From DATBLE01 sp963841405 (GTDB lineage: Bacteria; Actinomycetota; Thermoleophilia; Gaiellales; Gaiellaceae): 64,000 bases of DNA. Below the pieces are notes generated by a model. It saw only the letters and a list, made by a program, of their open reading frames with translations. It made no database searches and was not told the DNA's origin. The stretch spans positions 1 through 64,000 of the forward strand of contig CAWJCM010000001.1 in the NCBI GenBank assembly GCA_963841405.1, in the 5' to 3' direction. Position numbers and translations under genes: made by a program. Numbering within the stretch: the stretch's first letter is position 1; every line of letters starts with the position of its first letter. Shown piece by piece: positions 27,510-34,249 of the stretch.

Positions 27510-28580
27510 CAGGTGCTCACCTTCCGCAGCTCCTCGAGCAGTTCGCGCTCGCGCTTGGACGGCTTCTTCGGCACCTGGATCTTCAGGCGTGCAAGGACGT
27601 CACCCTTGCCTCCGCCCTTCAGCTTCGGTGCACCCTTGCCCTTGACGCGGAGCAGCTTGCCGTCCTCGGAGCCGGCCGGCACTTTCACTGTCACGTCGCC
27701 GCCCGGCGTCGGAACGGCGACCTTCGTGCCGAGCGCCGCGTCTGCGAAATTGACCGGCACCTCGACCACCAGGTCGTCGCCCCGGCGCGTGAACGTCTTC
27801 GACGGCTCGACCCGCGTGATCACGTAGAGGTCGCCCGCCGGCGCGCCGCCCCAGCCGGCCTCGCCCTTGCCCTTCAGGCGGATTCGTGAGCCGTCCTTGA
27901 CGCCGGCCGGGATCTTCACCGTGTACCGCTTCGTCCGCCGCTCGCGCCCCGTTCCGCGGCACGTTGGGCAGGGATCCTCGATCACCGTGCCGTTTCCGCG
28001 GCACCGCGGGCACGGCTGGGAGAGCGAGAAGAACCCCTGGCTCTCGGCGACAACGCCGCGGCCGCCGCACTGCGGGCAGACGATCGGCGCCGTCCCGGGC
28101 TTGGCGCCGGAGCCGTGGCAGGTGTGGCAGGCGACCTCGAGCGTGACCGGGATCTTGGTCTCGACCCCGTGCAGCGCATCGTCGAACGACAGATTGACCT
28201 GTGTCTCGACGTCGTTGCCACGCTGGCCGCGGGGCTCGGCCCGGCCGCCGCGCACACCGCCGCCGAACATCCCGCCGAGGATGTCGCCCAGGTCGCCGAG
28301 ATTCCCGAAGTCGAAGCCCTCGGCGGTGTTCCAGGTGAAGCCGCCGCCGGGGCCCGGCCGTCCGTTCGTCGAGCCGTACGCGTCGTACTGCTTGCGCTTC
28401 TCGGCGTCGGAGAGCACGTCGTAGGCGTTCTGGACGTCCTTGAACCGCTCCTCCGCCGCGGCGTCGCCCGCGATTCGCGTCCGGGTGGTGCTGCCGGGCG
28501 AGCTTGCGGTACGCCTTCTTGATCTCGTCGGCCGAAGCGTTCTTCGGAACGCCGAGCGTCTCGTAGAGCGACTGCTTCAT
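27509..28580 (-). CDS. dnaJ: chaperone DnaJ, frame broken by one extra base near the J-domain
   Basis: DnaJ delivers substrates to DnaK and stimulates its ATPase. The J domain (YETLGVPKNASADEIKKAYRKLARQHHPDAN) contains HPD. After DANR the frame shifts; removing one G from the run at 28467-28469 restores DAAAEERFKDVQNAYDVLSDAEKRKQYDAYG, a G/F region, four CxxCxGxG zinc repeats (CHTCHGSG, CPQCGGRG, CPRCRGNG, CPTCRGTG) and the C-terminal substrate domains. The corrected protein has 356 residues, a normal DnaJ length. Its ATG overlaps the grpE stop (ATGA). The break most likely is a sequence error, as an essential chaperone would be lost otherwise. Confidence 0.93.
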
Positions 28581-29104
28581 TCCGCGACGACCACCCGCGC
28601 GGGCCGCAGGACGCGGTCGCCGAGGCGGTAGCCCTTCTGGAGCACCTGCACGACGGAGCCGGGCTTGGCCCCCTCGACGGGCTGCGCGAGCAGCGCCTCG
28701 TGGACATGCGGGTCGAACGCGCCGTCGGTCTCGATCTCCGCCAGACCGGTCCGGGCAAGCACGCCCGCCAGCGCCCGATGGACGAGCTCCACCCCCTCCT
28801 CCAGCTTCGCCTCTTCGTGCTTCTCCGCCGCCTCGAGCGCACGCTCGAGGTCGTCCAGCACCGGCAGCAGCTCCTTGACCAGCGCCTCGCTCGCGCGCGC
28901 CGCCTGGGCGGCCCGCTCGCTCTCCGTCCGCTTGCGGAAGTTGTCGAATTCCGCCTTCAGCCGGCGGAGCGAGTCGAGGTACTCGTCACGCTCGCGCTGG
29001 AGCTCGGCGATCCGCCCGTTCTCGTTCTCCATCGGTTCCTCGGGACCTGTCCCAGGGGCTGTCCCTGGGACACGGTCCTTCGGGGCATGCTCGTTCTCGC
29101 CCAT
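28577..29104 (-). CDS. grpE: nucleotide exchange factor GrpE
   Basis: GrpE releases ADP from DnaK. The 175-residue protein has a disordered N-terminus, a long dimerising coiled coil (about 27-110, IAELQRERDEYLDSLRRLKAEFDNFRKRTESERA with the FDNFRKR hallmark) and the C-terminal beta domain (IETDGAFDPHVHEALL ... VVQVLQKGYRLGDRVLRPARVVVA). The ATG overlaps the dnaK stop by 1 nt. Residues 11-22 (RVPGTAPGTGPE) are encoded by a palindromic DNA repeat (29043-29078), which seems to have inserted in frame in the tolerant N-terminal tail. Confidence 0.95.
   Translation of the reverse strand: MGENEHAPKDRVPGTAPGTGPEEPMENENGRIAELQRERDEYLDSLRRLKAEFDNFRKRTESERAAQAARASEALVKELLPVLDDLERALEAAEKHEEAKLEEGVELVHRALAGVLARTGLAEIETDGAFDPHVHEALLAQPVEGAKPGSVVQVLQKGYRLGDRVLRPARVVVAE
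29043..29078. repeat. palindromic repeat inside the grpE coding sequence
   Basis: The arms GGACC-T-GTCCCAGGG and CCCTGGGAC-AC-GGTCC flank a 5-nt loop. The core shares CTGTCCCTG with the intergenic palindrome at 44325-44356. It encodes a Gly/Pro stretch in the flexible N-terminus of GrpE. Confidence 0.7.
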
Positions 29105-31011
29105 CAACTGGTCGGAGCCTCCTCGTCGACGACCTCGGCGTCCTCGATCACCTCGTCGTCGGAGGGCTCGGCGCCGTTGCCGCCGCCGGAGGCCGCCGCC
29201 TGCGCGGCGGTCGCCTGGGCGTACACCGCCTCGGCCAGCTTGTGCGAGGCCTCCTGTAGCGCCTCGGTCTTCGCCCGGATCTCGGCGGCGTCGTCGCCGT
29301 CGAGTGCCGAGCGGAGCTCCATGATCCGGCCCTCGATCGTCGAGGCCTCCGACTCGTCGAGCGACTCGCGGTGCTCCTTGAGGCTCTTCTCGGTCGCGTA
29401 GGCGAGCGCCTCGGCGTTGTTCTTCGCGTCGGCGAGCTCGCGCAGCCTGTGCGCCTCGCCGGCATGCGCCTCGGCGTCCTTGATCATCTGCTCGACCTCC
29501 TCCGGCTTCAGGCCCGAGCCGCCCTCGATCTTGATCTGCTGCTCGTTGCCCGTGCCCAGGTCCTTGGCCGTGACGTGGATGATCCCGTTCGCGTCGATGT
29601 CGAACGCGACCTCGATCTGCGGCATGCCCCGCGGCGCCGGCGGGATGCCGACGAGCTGGAACTTGCCGAGGGTCTTGTTGTAGGCGGCCATCTCGGACTC
29701 GCCCTGGAGCACGTGCACCTCGACCGAGGGCTGGTTGTCCTCGGCGGTCGAGAAGATCTCCGCCTTCTTCGTCGGGATCGTGGTGTTCCGCTCGATCAAC
29801 CTGGTGAAGACACCGCCCTTCGTCTCGATCCCGAGCGACAGGGGCGTGACGTCGAGCAGCAGGACGTCCTTGACCTCGCCCTTCAGGACACCGGCCTGGA
29901 TGGCCGCGCCGACGGCGACGACCTCGTCCGGGTTGACGCCCTTGTGCGGCTCCTTGCCGACGATCTCCTTGACCTTCTCCTGCACGGCCGGCATGCGGGT
30001 CATACCGCCGACGAGGACGACGTGGTCGATCTTCGAGGCGTCGAGCCCGGCGTCCTCGAGCACGCGCTTCGTCGGGCCGACTGTACGCTCGAGCAGGTCG
30101 TGGGAGAGCTCGTTCAGCTTCGCGCGCGTCAACTGCAAATCGAGGTGCTTCGGGCCTTCCGGAGTGGCGGTGACGAACGGCAGGTTGATCTGCGTCGTCA
30201 TCGTCGAGGAGAGCTCGATCTTCGCCTTCTCGGCCGCCTCGTACAGGCGCTGAAGCGCCATCCGGTCGGTGGAGAGGTCGATGCCCTGGTCCTTCTTGAA
30301 CTCGGCGACCATCCAGTCGACGATCGCCTTGTCGAAGTTGTCGCCGCCGAGGTGGTTGTCGCCCGAGGTCGCCTTGACCTCGAAGACGCCCTCGCCGAGC
30401 TCGAGGATCGAAACGTCGAACGTACCGCCGCCGAGGTCGAAGACAAGGATGGTCTGGTCGGCTCCCTCCTTGTCGAGCCCGTACGCGAGCGCGGCCGCGG
30501 TCGGTTCGTTGACGATGCGCAGGACGTTCAGGCCGGCGATCGTGCCGGCGTCCTTGGTCGCCTCGCGCTGGGCGTTGTTGAAGTACGCCGGGACGGTGAT
30601 CACCGCGTCGGCAACCTGCTCGCCGAGGTAGGCCTCCGCATCCGTCTTCAGCTTCTGCAGGATCATCGCCGAGATCTCCGGCGGCGCATACTCCTGCTCG
30701 CCCGCCTTGACACGGACGTCGTCGTTCGGGCCCTTGACGACCTCGTATGGAACGATCTTCATCTCCTCGGAGACCTCGTCGAACTTCCTGCCCATGAAGC
30801 GCTTGATCGAGAAGACGGTGTTCTGCGGGTTGGTCACCTGCTGGCGCTTCGCCGGCGTGCCGACGAGCCGCTGGCCGTCCTTCGTGAACGCGACCACGGA
30901 CGGCGTCGTCCGTCCGCCCTCTGCGTTCGGGATCACCGTCGGCTCGCCACCCTCGATCACGGCCATGCACGAGTTGGTCGTGCCGAGGTCGATTCCGATC
31001 ACTTTTGCCAT
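29104..31011 (-). CDS. dnaK: chaperone DnaK (Hsp70)
   Basis: DnaK is the ATP-dependent Hsp70. The 635-residue protein shows IGIDLGTTNSCMAVIEGG at the N-terminus, the phosphate-2 motif VFDLGGGTFDVSILELGEG, the adenosine motif VVLVGGMTRMPAVQEKVKE, the linker LLLDVTPLSLGIETKGG, the beta-sandwich substrate domain and an acidic C-terminus (EVVDEEAPTS). The actinobacterial gap after the Q/GNPKNTV region is not evident from the sequence alone. AAGGAG lies 13 nt upstream of the ATG. It leads the operon dnaK-grpE-dnaJ-(membrane protein)-hspR-clpB. Confidence 0.98.
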   Translation of the reverse strand: MAKVIGIDLGTTNSCMAVIEGGEPTVIPNAEGGRTTPSVVAFTKDGQRLVGTPAKRQQVTNPQNTVFSIKRFMGRKFDEVSEEMKIVPYEVVKGPNDDVRVKAGEQEYAPPEISAMILQKLKTDAEAYLGEQVADAVITVPAYFNNAQREATKDAGTIAGLNVLRIVNEPTAAALAYGLDKEGADQTILVFDLGGGTFDVSILELGEGVFEVKATSGDNHLGGDNFDKAIVDWMVAEFKKDQGIDLSTDRMALQRLYEAAEKAKIELSSTMTTQINLPFVTATPEGPKHLDLQLTRAKLNELSHDLLERTVGPTKRVLEDAGLDASKIDHVVLVGGMTRMPAVQEKVKEIVGKEPHKGVNPDEVVAVGAAIQAGVLKGEVKDVLLLDVTPLSLGIETKGGVFTRLIERNTTIPTKKAEIFSTAEDNQPSVEVHVLQGESEMAAYNKTLGKFQLVGIPPAPRGMPQIEVAFDIDANGIIHVTAKDLGTGNEQQIKIEGGSGLKPEEVEQMIKDAEAHAGEAHRLRELADAKNNAEALAYATEKSLKEHRESLDESEASTIEGRIMELRSALDGDDAAEIRAKTEALQEASHKLAEAVYAQATAAQAAASGGGNGAEPSDDEVIEDAEVVDEEAPTS

Positions 31012-31048
31012 AGTGCTGCCATCTCCTTCGCCGATATGAGTTTAGGAC

Positions 31049-31077
31049 AGGATAAAATCTAAGTCGCCTTATGTCAA
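31049..31077 (-). promoter_or_regulatory. dnaK operon promoter
   Basis: On the minus strand a perfect -35 TTGACA (31072-31077), a 17-nt spacer and -10 TATCCT (31049-31054) predict a start near 31042, giving a leader of about 30 nt to the dnaK ATG. The -35 overlaps the ATG of the divergent cyclodeaminase-like gene. I see no full HspR inverted repeat (CTTGAGT-N7-ACTCAAG); only a weak ACTTAG/CTAAACT pair straddles the -10. Confidence 0.75.
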
Positions 31078-31593
31078 ATCAACCGCCCGATCCCACCCGC
31101 GGAGCCGGCTACGCCGCGGGGCGCACGGCAGCCGCGGGCGCTCGCCTGGTGGCCGACGTCGCCCGGGCATCGACCGATTCCTGGCCGGACGCGCCGGGCG
31201 TCGTCGCGCAGGCAAACGCGCTCTCCGACCGGCTCGAGGTGCTCGCCGAGGCCGATGCGGACGTGTTCGCCGCCGCACTGGTCGCCCTGGCGACGCCGTC
31301 GAACGAGCTCGAGCGGCACATGCAGCGGGCGGCTGCGCTGCCGCTCGAGATCGCCGAGGCGGCGGCCGACGTCGCCGCGCTCGCGACACTCGTCGCCGAG
31401 CGCTGCGACGGCCTCGTGCGTGCCGACGCCGCCGGCGCCGCCGCGCTCGCCGCCGGGGCCGCCGCCGCTGCCGCCCACCTCGTGCGCGCGAACCTGACAG
31501 TGAAGCCGGACGATCCGCGCCTGGTCAACGCGCTCCGGGTCCGCCGACGACGCACGGTACTCCGCTTCCCGAGCACTCGACGCGGGCGTCTGA
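31071..31593 (+). CDS. formiminotetrahydrofolate cyclodeaminase-like protein (FTCD_C), frame broken by one extra base
   Basis: The product is a helical protein of the FTCD_C/cyclodeaminase-cyclohydrolase fold: AGYAAGRTAAAGARLVADVARA, LSDRLEVLAEADADVFAAALVAL and MQRAAALPLEIAEAAADVAALATLV match the family's helices. The uninterrupted frame runs into the sigma gene and becomes Arg-rich. Dropping one G from the run at 31537-31539 gives SADDARYSASRALDAGV and a TGA at 31591-31593, 19 nt before the sigma ATG; the restored protein has 173 residues. Folate-linked activity is a family inference; the catalytic state is unclear. Confidence 0.75.
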
Positions 31594-31612
31594 CCGGGCT
31601 TCGGCCGCGCGG

Positions 31613-32125
31613 ATGCCAAGTGACGAGGAACTGGTCGCGCGGTGCCTGGCAGGCGACCAGGAGGCGTGGAACGACCTCGTCCGGAGCTACTCCCGCTACG
31701 TGTTCGCGATCTGCTCGCAGGGCTACCGTCTCCAGGGCGCCGACGCCGAGGACGCTTTCCAGGACGTCTTCGTCAGGGTCTTCGGCCGGCTCGGCTCGCT
31801 GCGGAACCCCGAAGCGCTCCGTCCCTGGATCGCGCAGCTGACCCGGCGAGTCTGCCTCGACCGGATCGCCGCGGGCAAGCGCGAGGAACCTTCCGACGTC
31901 GAGCCGGACGGCATCGAGTCGACGATCGAGCAGCTCGACGAGGCGTTTGCCGTCCGCGAGGCGCTCGAGGAGCTGCCGGAGGAATGCCAGGAGGTGCTCG
32001 AGCGCTTCTTCTGCCGTGACGAGAGCTACCGGACGATCGGCGAGGAGCTCGGGATCCCCTCCGGCACGATCGCGAGCCGCATCTCGCGCTGCCTCGGCCG
32101 GCTTCGCCGGCGGCTCGAGGAATGA
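31613..32125 (+). CDS. ECF-type RNA polymerase sigma factor
   Basis: The 170-residue protein has region 2 (SDEELVARCLAGDQEAWNDLVRSYSRYVFAIC ... ADAEDAFQDVFVRVFGRLGSLRNPEALRPWI) with the DAEDAFQDVF core-binding block, a short linker, and region 4 (ALEELPEECQEVLERFFCRDESYRTIGEELGIPSGTIASRISRCLGRLRRRLEE). No anti-sigma gene with a membrane helix follows; the next gene encodes a cytoplasmic 82-residue protein. Two promoter-like sites (32127-32156 and 34167-34196) share GGGAAGA-N17-GTCTRG, and are the natural candidates for its regulon. Confidence 0.93.
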   Translation: MPSDEELVARCLAGDQEAWNDLVRSYSRYVFAICSQGYRLQGADAEDAFQDVFVRVFGRLGSLRNPEALRPWIAQLTRRVCLDRIAAGKREEPSDVEPDGIESTIEQLDEAFAVREALEELPEECQEVLERFFCRDESYRTIGEELGIPSGTIASRISRCLGRLRRRLEE

Positions 32126-32126
32126 C

Positions 32127-32156
32127 GGGAAGAAATCGGTGCATTCGGATGTCTAG
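32127..32156 (+). promoter_or_regulatory. ECF-type promoter of the 82-aa protein/subtilase/GAF operon
   Basis: GGGAAGA (32127-32133), a 17-nt spacer and GTCTAG (32151-32156) form a -35/-10 pair 12 nt before the ATG at 32169. The same arrangement with GTCTGG occurs upstream of the repeat-peptide gene. GGAA-type -35 with GTC-type -10 boxes is usual for ECF sigma factors. It begins immediately after the sigma-factor stop codon. Confidence 0.65.
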
Positions 32157-32168
32157 CGGAGTGAACGC

Positions 32169-32417
32169 ATGAGCTACGACGAGGAGAAAATGGGCACGTT
32201 GCTGCGCTTTCTCCCGCCCGCACCCGAGGGGTGGGTGCAGGCGGCGCAGGAGCTGCCCGCCGCCCGCGCCGCCCTGGACGATCTCGTTGCGCGCGCACAG
32301 GCGGACGCGGAGCTGCGTCGACGCATCCTCAACGATCTCGAGGCGTCGCTGGCCGCCGAAGGACTCGAGCCCAGCTCCGCCCTCCTCGCCGATCTCCGCG
32401 TTCGCTTGTCGGATTAG
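32169..32417 (+). CDS. 82-residue acidic helical protein, unknown
   Basis: The product MSYDEEKMGTLLRFLPPAPEGWVQAA then two predicted helices (ELPAARAALDDLVARAQADAELRRRILNDLEASLAAEG) ends LEPSSALLADLRVRLSD. It is cytoplasmic, acidic and without cysteine. The stretch ADAELRRRILNDLEASLAAEGLE loosely recalls NHLP/Nif11-type leader peptides of RiPP precursors, but no core peptide follows. Placed right after an ECF sigma gene and before a subtilase, it could be an anti-sigma factor, a protease substrate or chaperone. GGAG lies 8 nt before the ATG; a 9-nt gap separates it from the subtilase gene. Confidence 0.75.
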   Translation: MSYDEEKMGTLLRFLPPAPEGWVQAAQELPAARAALDDLVARAQADAELRRRILNDLEASLAAEGLEPSSALLADLRVRLSD

Positions 32418-32426
32418 CATCGGCGC

Positions 32427-33242
32427 GTGAGCGAGCTTCCCGCCTGGAGCCTGCCCGCGGACGCCGTCGGGCAGATCGCACTGGCCACCGACTGGCCGGC
32501 CGAGGTCACGCGCGAATGGGCGTGGGGCGGCGCGACCGGAGAGGGCGTTCGCGTCTGCATCATCGACAGCGGTGTCGACGGGTCGCATCCCCTGGTCGGC
32601 CGCGTCGAGAGTGCTGTCGCCGTGTCGAAGGACGAGGACGGAGTCGCGTTCGTGGCCGAGGACGCCGACGGCGACGTCTGCGGGCACGGCACCGCCTGCG
32701 CCGGGATCGTCCGCTCCCTCGCTCCGCAAGCGGAGATCCACAGCGTCCGAGTGCTCGGCCCGGGCTTCAGCGGTGGCGGCAACGTCCTGCTCTTCGGGCT
32801 CCGCTACGCGATCGAGCAGGGCTTCGACGTCGTCAACCTGAGCCTGTCGACGACGAAGAAGGACTACTCGACCGTCCTGCACGAGCTCGCCGACTCCGCG
32901 TACTTCCAGCGAACGGTGCTGGTCGCCTCGGCGCACAACATGCCGGTGGAGAGCTACCCGTGGCGCTTCTCGTCAGTGATCTCGGTCGGCAGCCACGAGG
33001 AGGACGACCCGACCGCCCTCTACTACAACCCCAACCCGCCGGTCGAGTTCTTCGCGAAGGGGGTCGACGTCGAGGTCGCCTGGCTGGGCGGCGAGACCCT
33101 GAGCGCGTCGGGGAACAGCTTCGCGACGCCGCACGTCACGGGGATCTGCGCCCTGATCCGCTCCAAGCATCCCGAGCTGACACCGTTCCAGCTGAAGAGC
33201 GTCCTGCACCTGACCTCGTCGAACGTGGGAGGAACGAGATGA
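32427..33242 (+). CDS. cytoplasmic subtilisin-like serine protease (S8)
   Basis: The 271-residue protein has the full S8 triad: D47 in VCIIDSGVDG, H87 in GHGTACAGIV, and S231 in SGNSFATPHVTGI; the oxyanion asparagine is in VLVASAHNMP. No signal peptide, propeptide or membrane anchor is present, so it acts in the cytoplasm. The compact form with a short N-terminal extension (PAWSLPADAVGQIALATDWPAEVTREWAW) resembles proteases found in peptide-maturation clusters. GTG start 9 nt after the 82-residue gene, ATGA overlap with the GAF gene. A plausible substrate is the 64-residue repeat peptide or the 82-residue protein. Confidence 0.9.
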   Translation: MSELPAWSLPADAVGQIALATDWPAEVTREWAWGGATGEGVRVCIIDSGVDGSHPLVGRVESAVAVSKDEDGVAFVAEDADGDVCGHGTACAGIVRSLAPQAEIHSVRVLGPGFSGGGNVLLFGLRYAIEQGFDVVNLSLSTTKKDYSTVLHELADSAYFQRTVLVASAHNMPVESYPWRFSSVISVGSHEEDDPTALYYNPNPPVEFFAKGVDVEVAWLGGETLSASGNSFATPHVTGICALIRSKHPELTPFQLKSVLHLTSSNVGGTR

Positions 33243-33868
33243 GCGAATTGAACGCGGCGGTCGCCGCCGCCGCCCTCGGCTCGGACAAGCGCTTCCGCGA
33301 GCTGCTCCGCTCCGTCGTCGAGGTGGCCCGCTCGATCTTCGCGGCGAAGGCGTCCTCGATTCTCCTTCTCGACGAGCATGCGAACGAGCTCGTCTTCGAG
33401 GCCGTCGTCGGGGAGGGCGAGGAGGGCCTGCTCGGCCGGCGCTTCCCGGCGGGAACCGGCGTCGCGGGCTGGGTGCTGGCGACCGGGACGCCGCTCGTGG
33501 TCGAGGACGTCGTCGCCGACCCTCGCTTCGCCAAGGACGTGGCCGAGGGGACCGGCTACGTGCCGCAAGGGCTGATGGCGGTGCCGCTGCTGCACGACGA
33601 GCGGGCCCTCGGCGTGCTCGAGGTGCTGGACCGGCAATCGCATTTCACGCTCCAGGAGATGGAGCTGCTCGGCCTCTTCGCCTCGCAGGCGGCGATCGCG
33701 CTCGACCTGCTGCAGCGGGCCCGCGAGGCGGAGAGGGCGCTCTCGGGCGACGGGCGGCTCGACGCCGTCGCCCGCCTCGCCTCGGCCCTGTCCGAGCTCG
33801 ACGAGGAGGCGCGGCCCGAGGCGGACCGGCTGCTCGACGCCTTGACCGCCGTGTTGAAGACGTCCTGA
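33239..33868 (+). CDS. GAF-domain protein
   Basis: The 209-residue protein has an N-terminal GAF domain (about 15-155): FRELLRSVVEVARSIFAAKASSILLLDEHANELVFEAVVGEG, then RFPAGTGVAGWVLATGTPLVVEDVVADPRFAKDV and MAVPLLHDERALGVLEVLDRQ. This is the small-molecule or redox-sensing fold, here without an enzymatic output; a helical C-terminus (ARLASALSELDEEARPEADRLL) may dimerise. It is translationally coupled to the subtilase (ATGA), suggesting it senses a signal that gates the protease or the sigma factor. Confidence 0.85.
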   Translation: MSELNAAVAAAALGSDKRFRELLRSVVEVARSIFAAKASSILLLDEHANELVFEAVVGEGEEGLLGRRFPAGTGVAGWVLATGTPLVVEDVVADPRFAKDVAEGTGYVPQGLMAVPLLHDERALGVLEVLDRQSHFTLQEMELLGLFASQAAIALDLLQRAREAERALSGDGRLDAVARLASALSELDEEARPEADRLLDALTAVLKTS

Positions 33869-33873
33869 AACGG

Positions 33874-33903
33874 GAACGAGCCCGGCGGGAGCCGAGCTCG
33901 TTC
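33874..33903. terminator. hairpin between convergent GAF and repeat-peptide genes
   Basis: Arms GAACGAGC (33874-33881) and GCTCGTTC (33896-33903), extended inward by CGGC/GCCG around a GGGA loop, form a 13-nt stem with one mismatch. There is no T run. A 14-nt perfect palindrome TCGGTTCGAACCGA follows at 33902-33915. A bidirectional terminator is the likely role. Confidence 0.5.
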
Positions 33904-33922
33904 GGTTCGAACCGATGCCGGA

Positions 33923-34117
33923 CTAGCCGATGGTGGTCTTGCCGACGCTCGTCTTGCCGATCGTGTTCTTGTGCGCCTCGACGTCGTTCTCGTCGTCGCT
34001 CGCGCCGACCGAGGTCTTGCCGACCGAGGTCTTGCCGACCGTGTTCTTGTGCGCCTCGACGTCCTCTTCGCTCTCGTCGGTCTCGCCAACCGAAGTCTTG
34101 TCGAGCTCGTCCGCCAT
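33923..34117 (-). CDS. 64-residue repeat peptide (KTSVG/DVEAHKNT), candidate RiPP-like precursor
   Basis: The product contains two near copies, 26 residues apart, of D-V-E-A-H-K-N-T-(V/I)-G (residues 19-28 and 45-54). Each copy is followed by KTSVG units (K7, K29, K34, K55) and the last by KTTIG at the C-terminus. Acidic runs (ETDESEED, ASDDEND) separate them. It has no signal peptide, no cysteine, no aromatic residue. AAGGAGG sits 5 nt before the ATG and an ECF-type promoter site lies upstream at 34167-34196. It is convergent with the subtilase-GAF operon and divergent from a transporter. I do not recognise a family; a modified or processed peptide, or an intracellular repeat protein, are both possible. 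Confidence 0.8.
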   Translation of the reverse strand: MADELDKTSVGETDESEEDVEAHKNTVGKTSVGKTSVGASDDENDVEAHKNTIGKTSVGKTTIG

Positions 34118-34166
34118 ATGTCCTCCTTCGAAACGGGGTCCCGCAGAGGGGTCACGGGTCGTACTA

Positions 34167-34196
34167 CCAGACGCGGTATCGACCTGGAATCTTCCC
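34167..34196 (-). promoter_or_regulatory. ECF-type promoter of the repeat-peptide gene
   Basis: On the minus strand GGGAAGA (34190-34196), a 17-nt spacer and GTCTGG (34167-34172) match the site upstream of the 82-residue gene in both boxes and spacing, while the spacers themselves differ. The expected start lies about 40 nt before the ATG. It sits in the 132-bp gap shared with the divergent MFS gene. Confidence 0.65.
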
Positions 34197-34249
34197 ACGG
34201 ATCGTCCCGGGTCGCAATGCGCCGTCCACACTGAGATGCTCGCGCCGCG

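Noticed and set aside
29371..31062. 563-residue plus-strand frame
   Set aside because: It is the complement of dnaK, with low-complexity composition.
31030..31077. HspR-binding inverted repeat (HAIR) at the dnaK promoter
   Set aside because: Only a weak ACTTAG/CTAAACT pair is visible, not CTTGAGT-N7-ACTCAAG.
33923..34117. microviridin/graspetide precursor for the ATP-grasp protein at 39137
   Set aside because: The peptide lacks the TxKxPSD core, and the ATP-grasp protein resembles glutathione-synthetase-like ligases and is 5 kb away, so that specific link is not supported.
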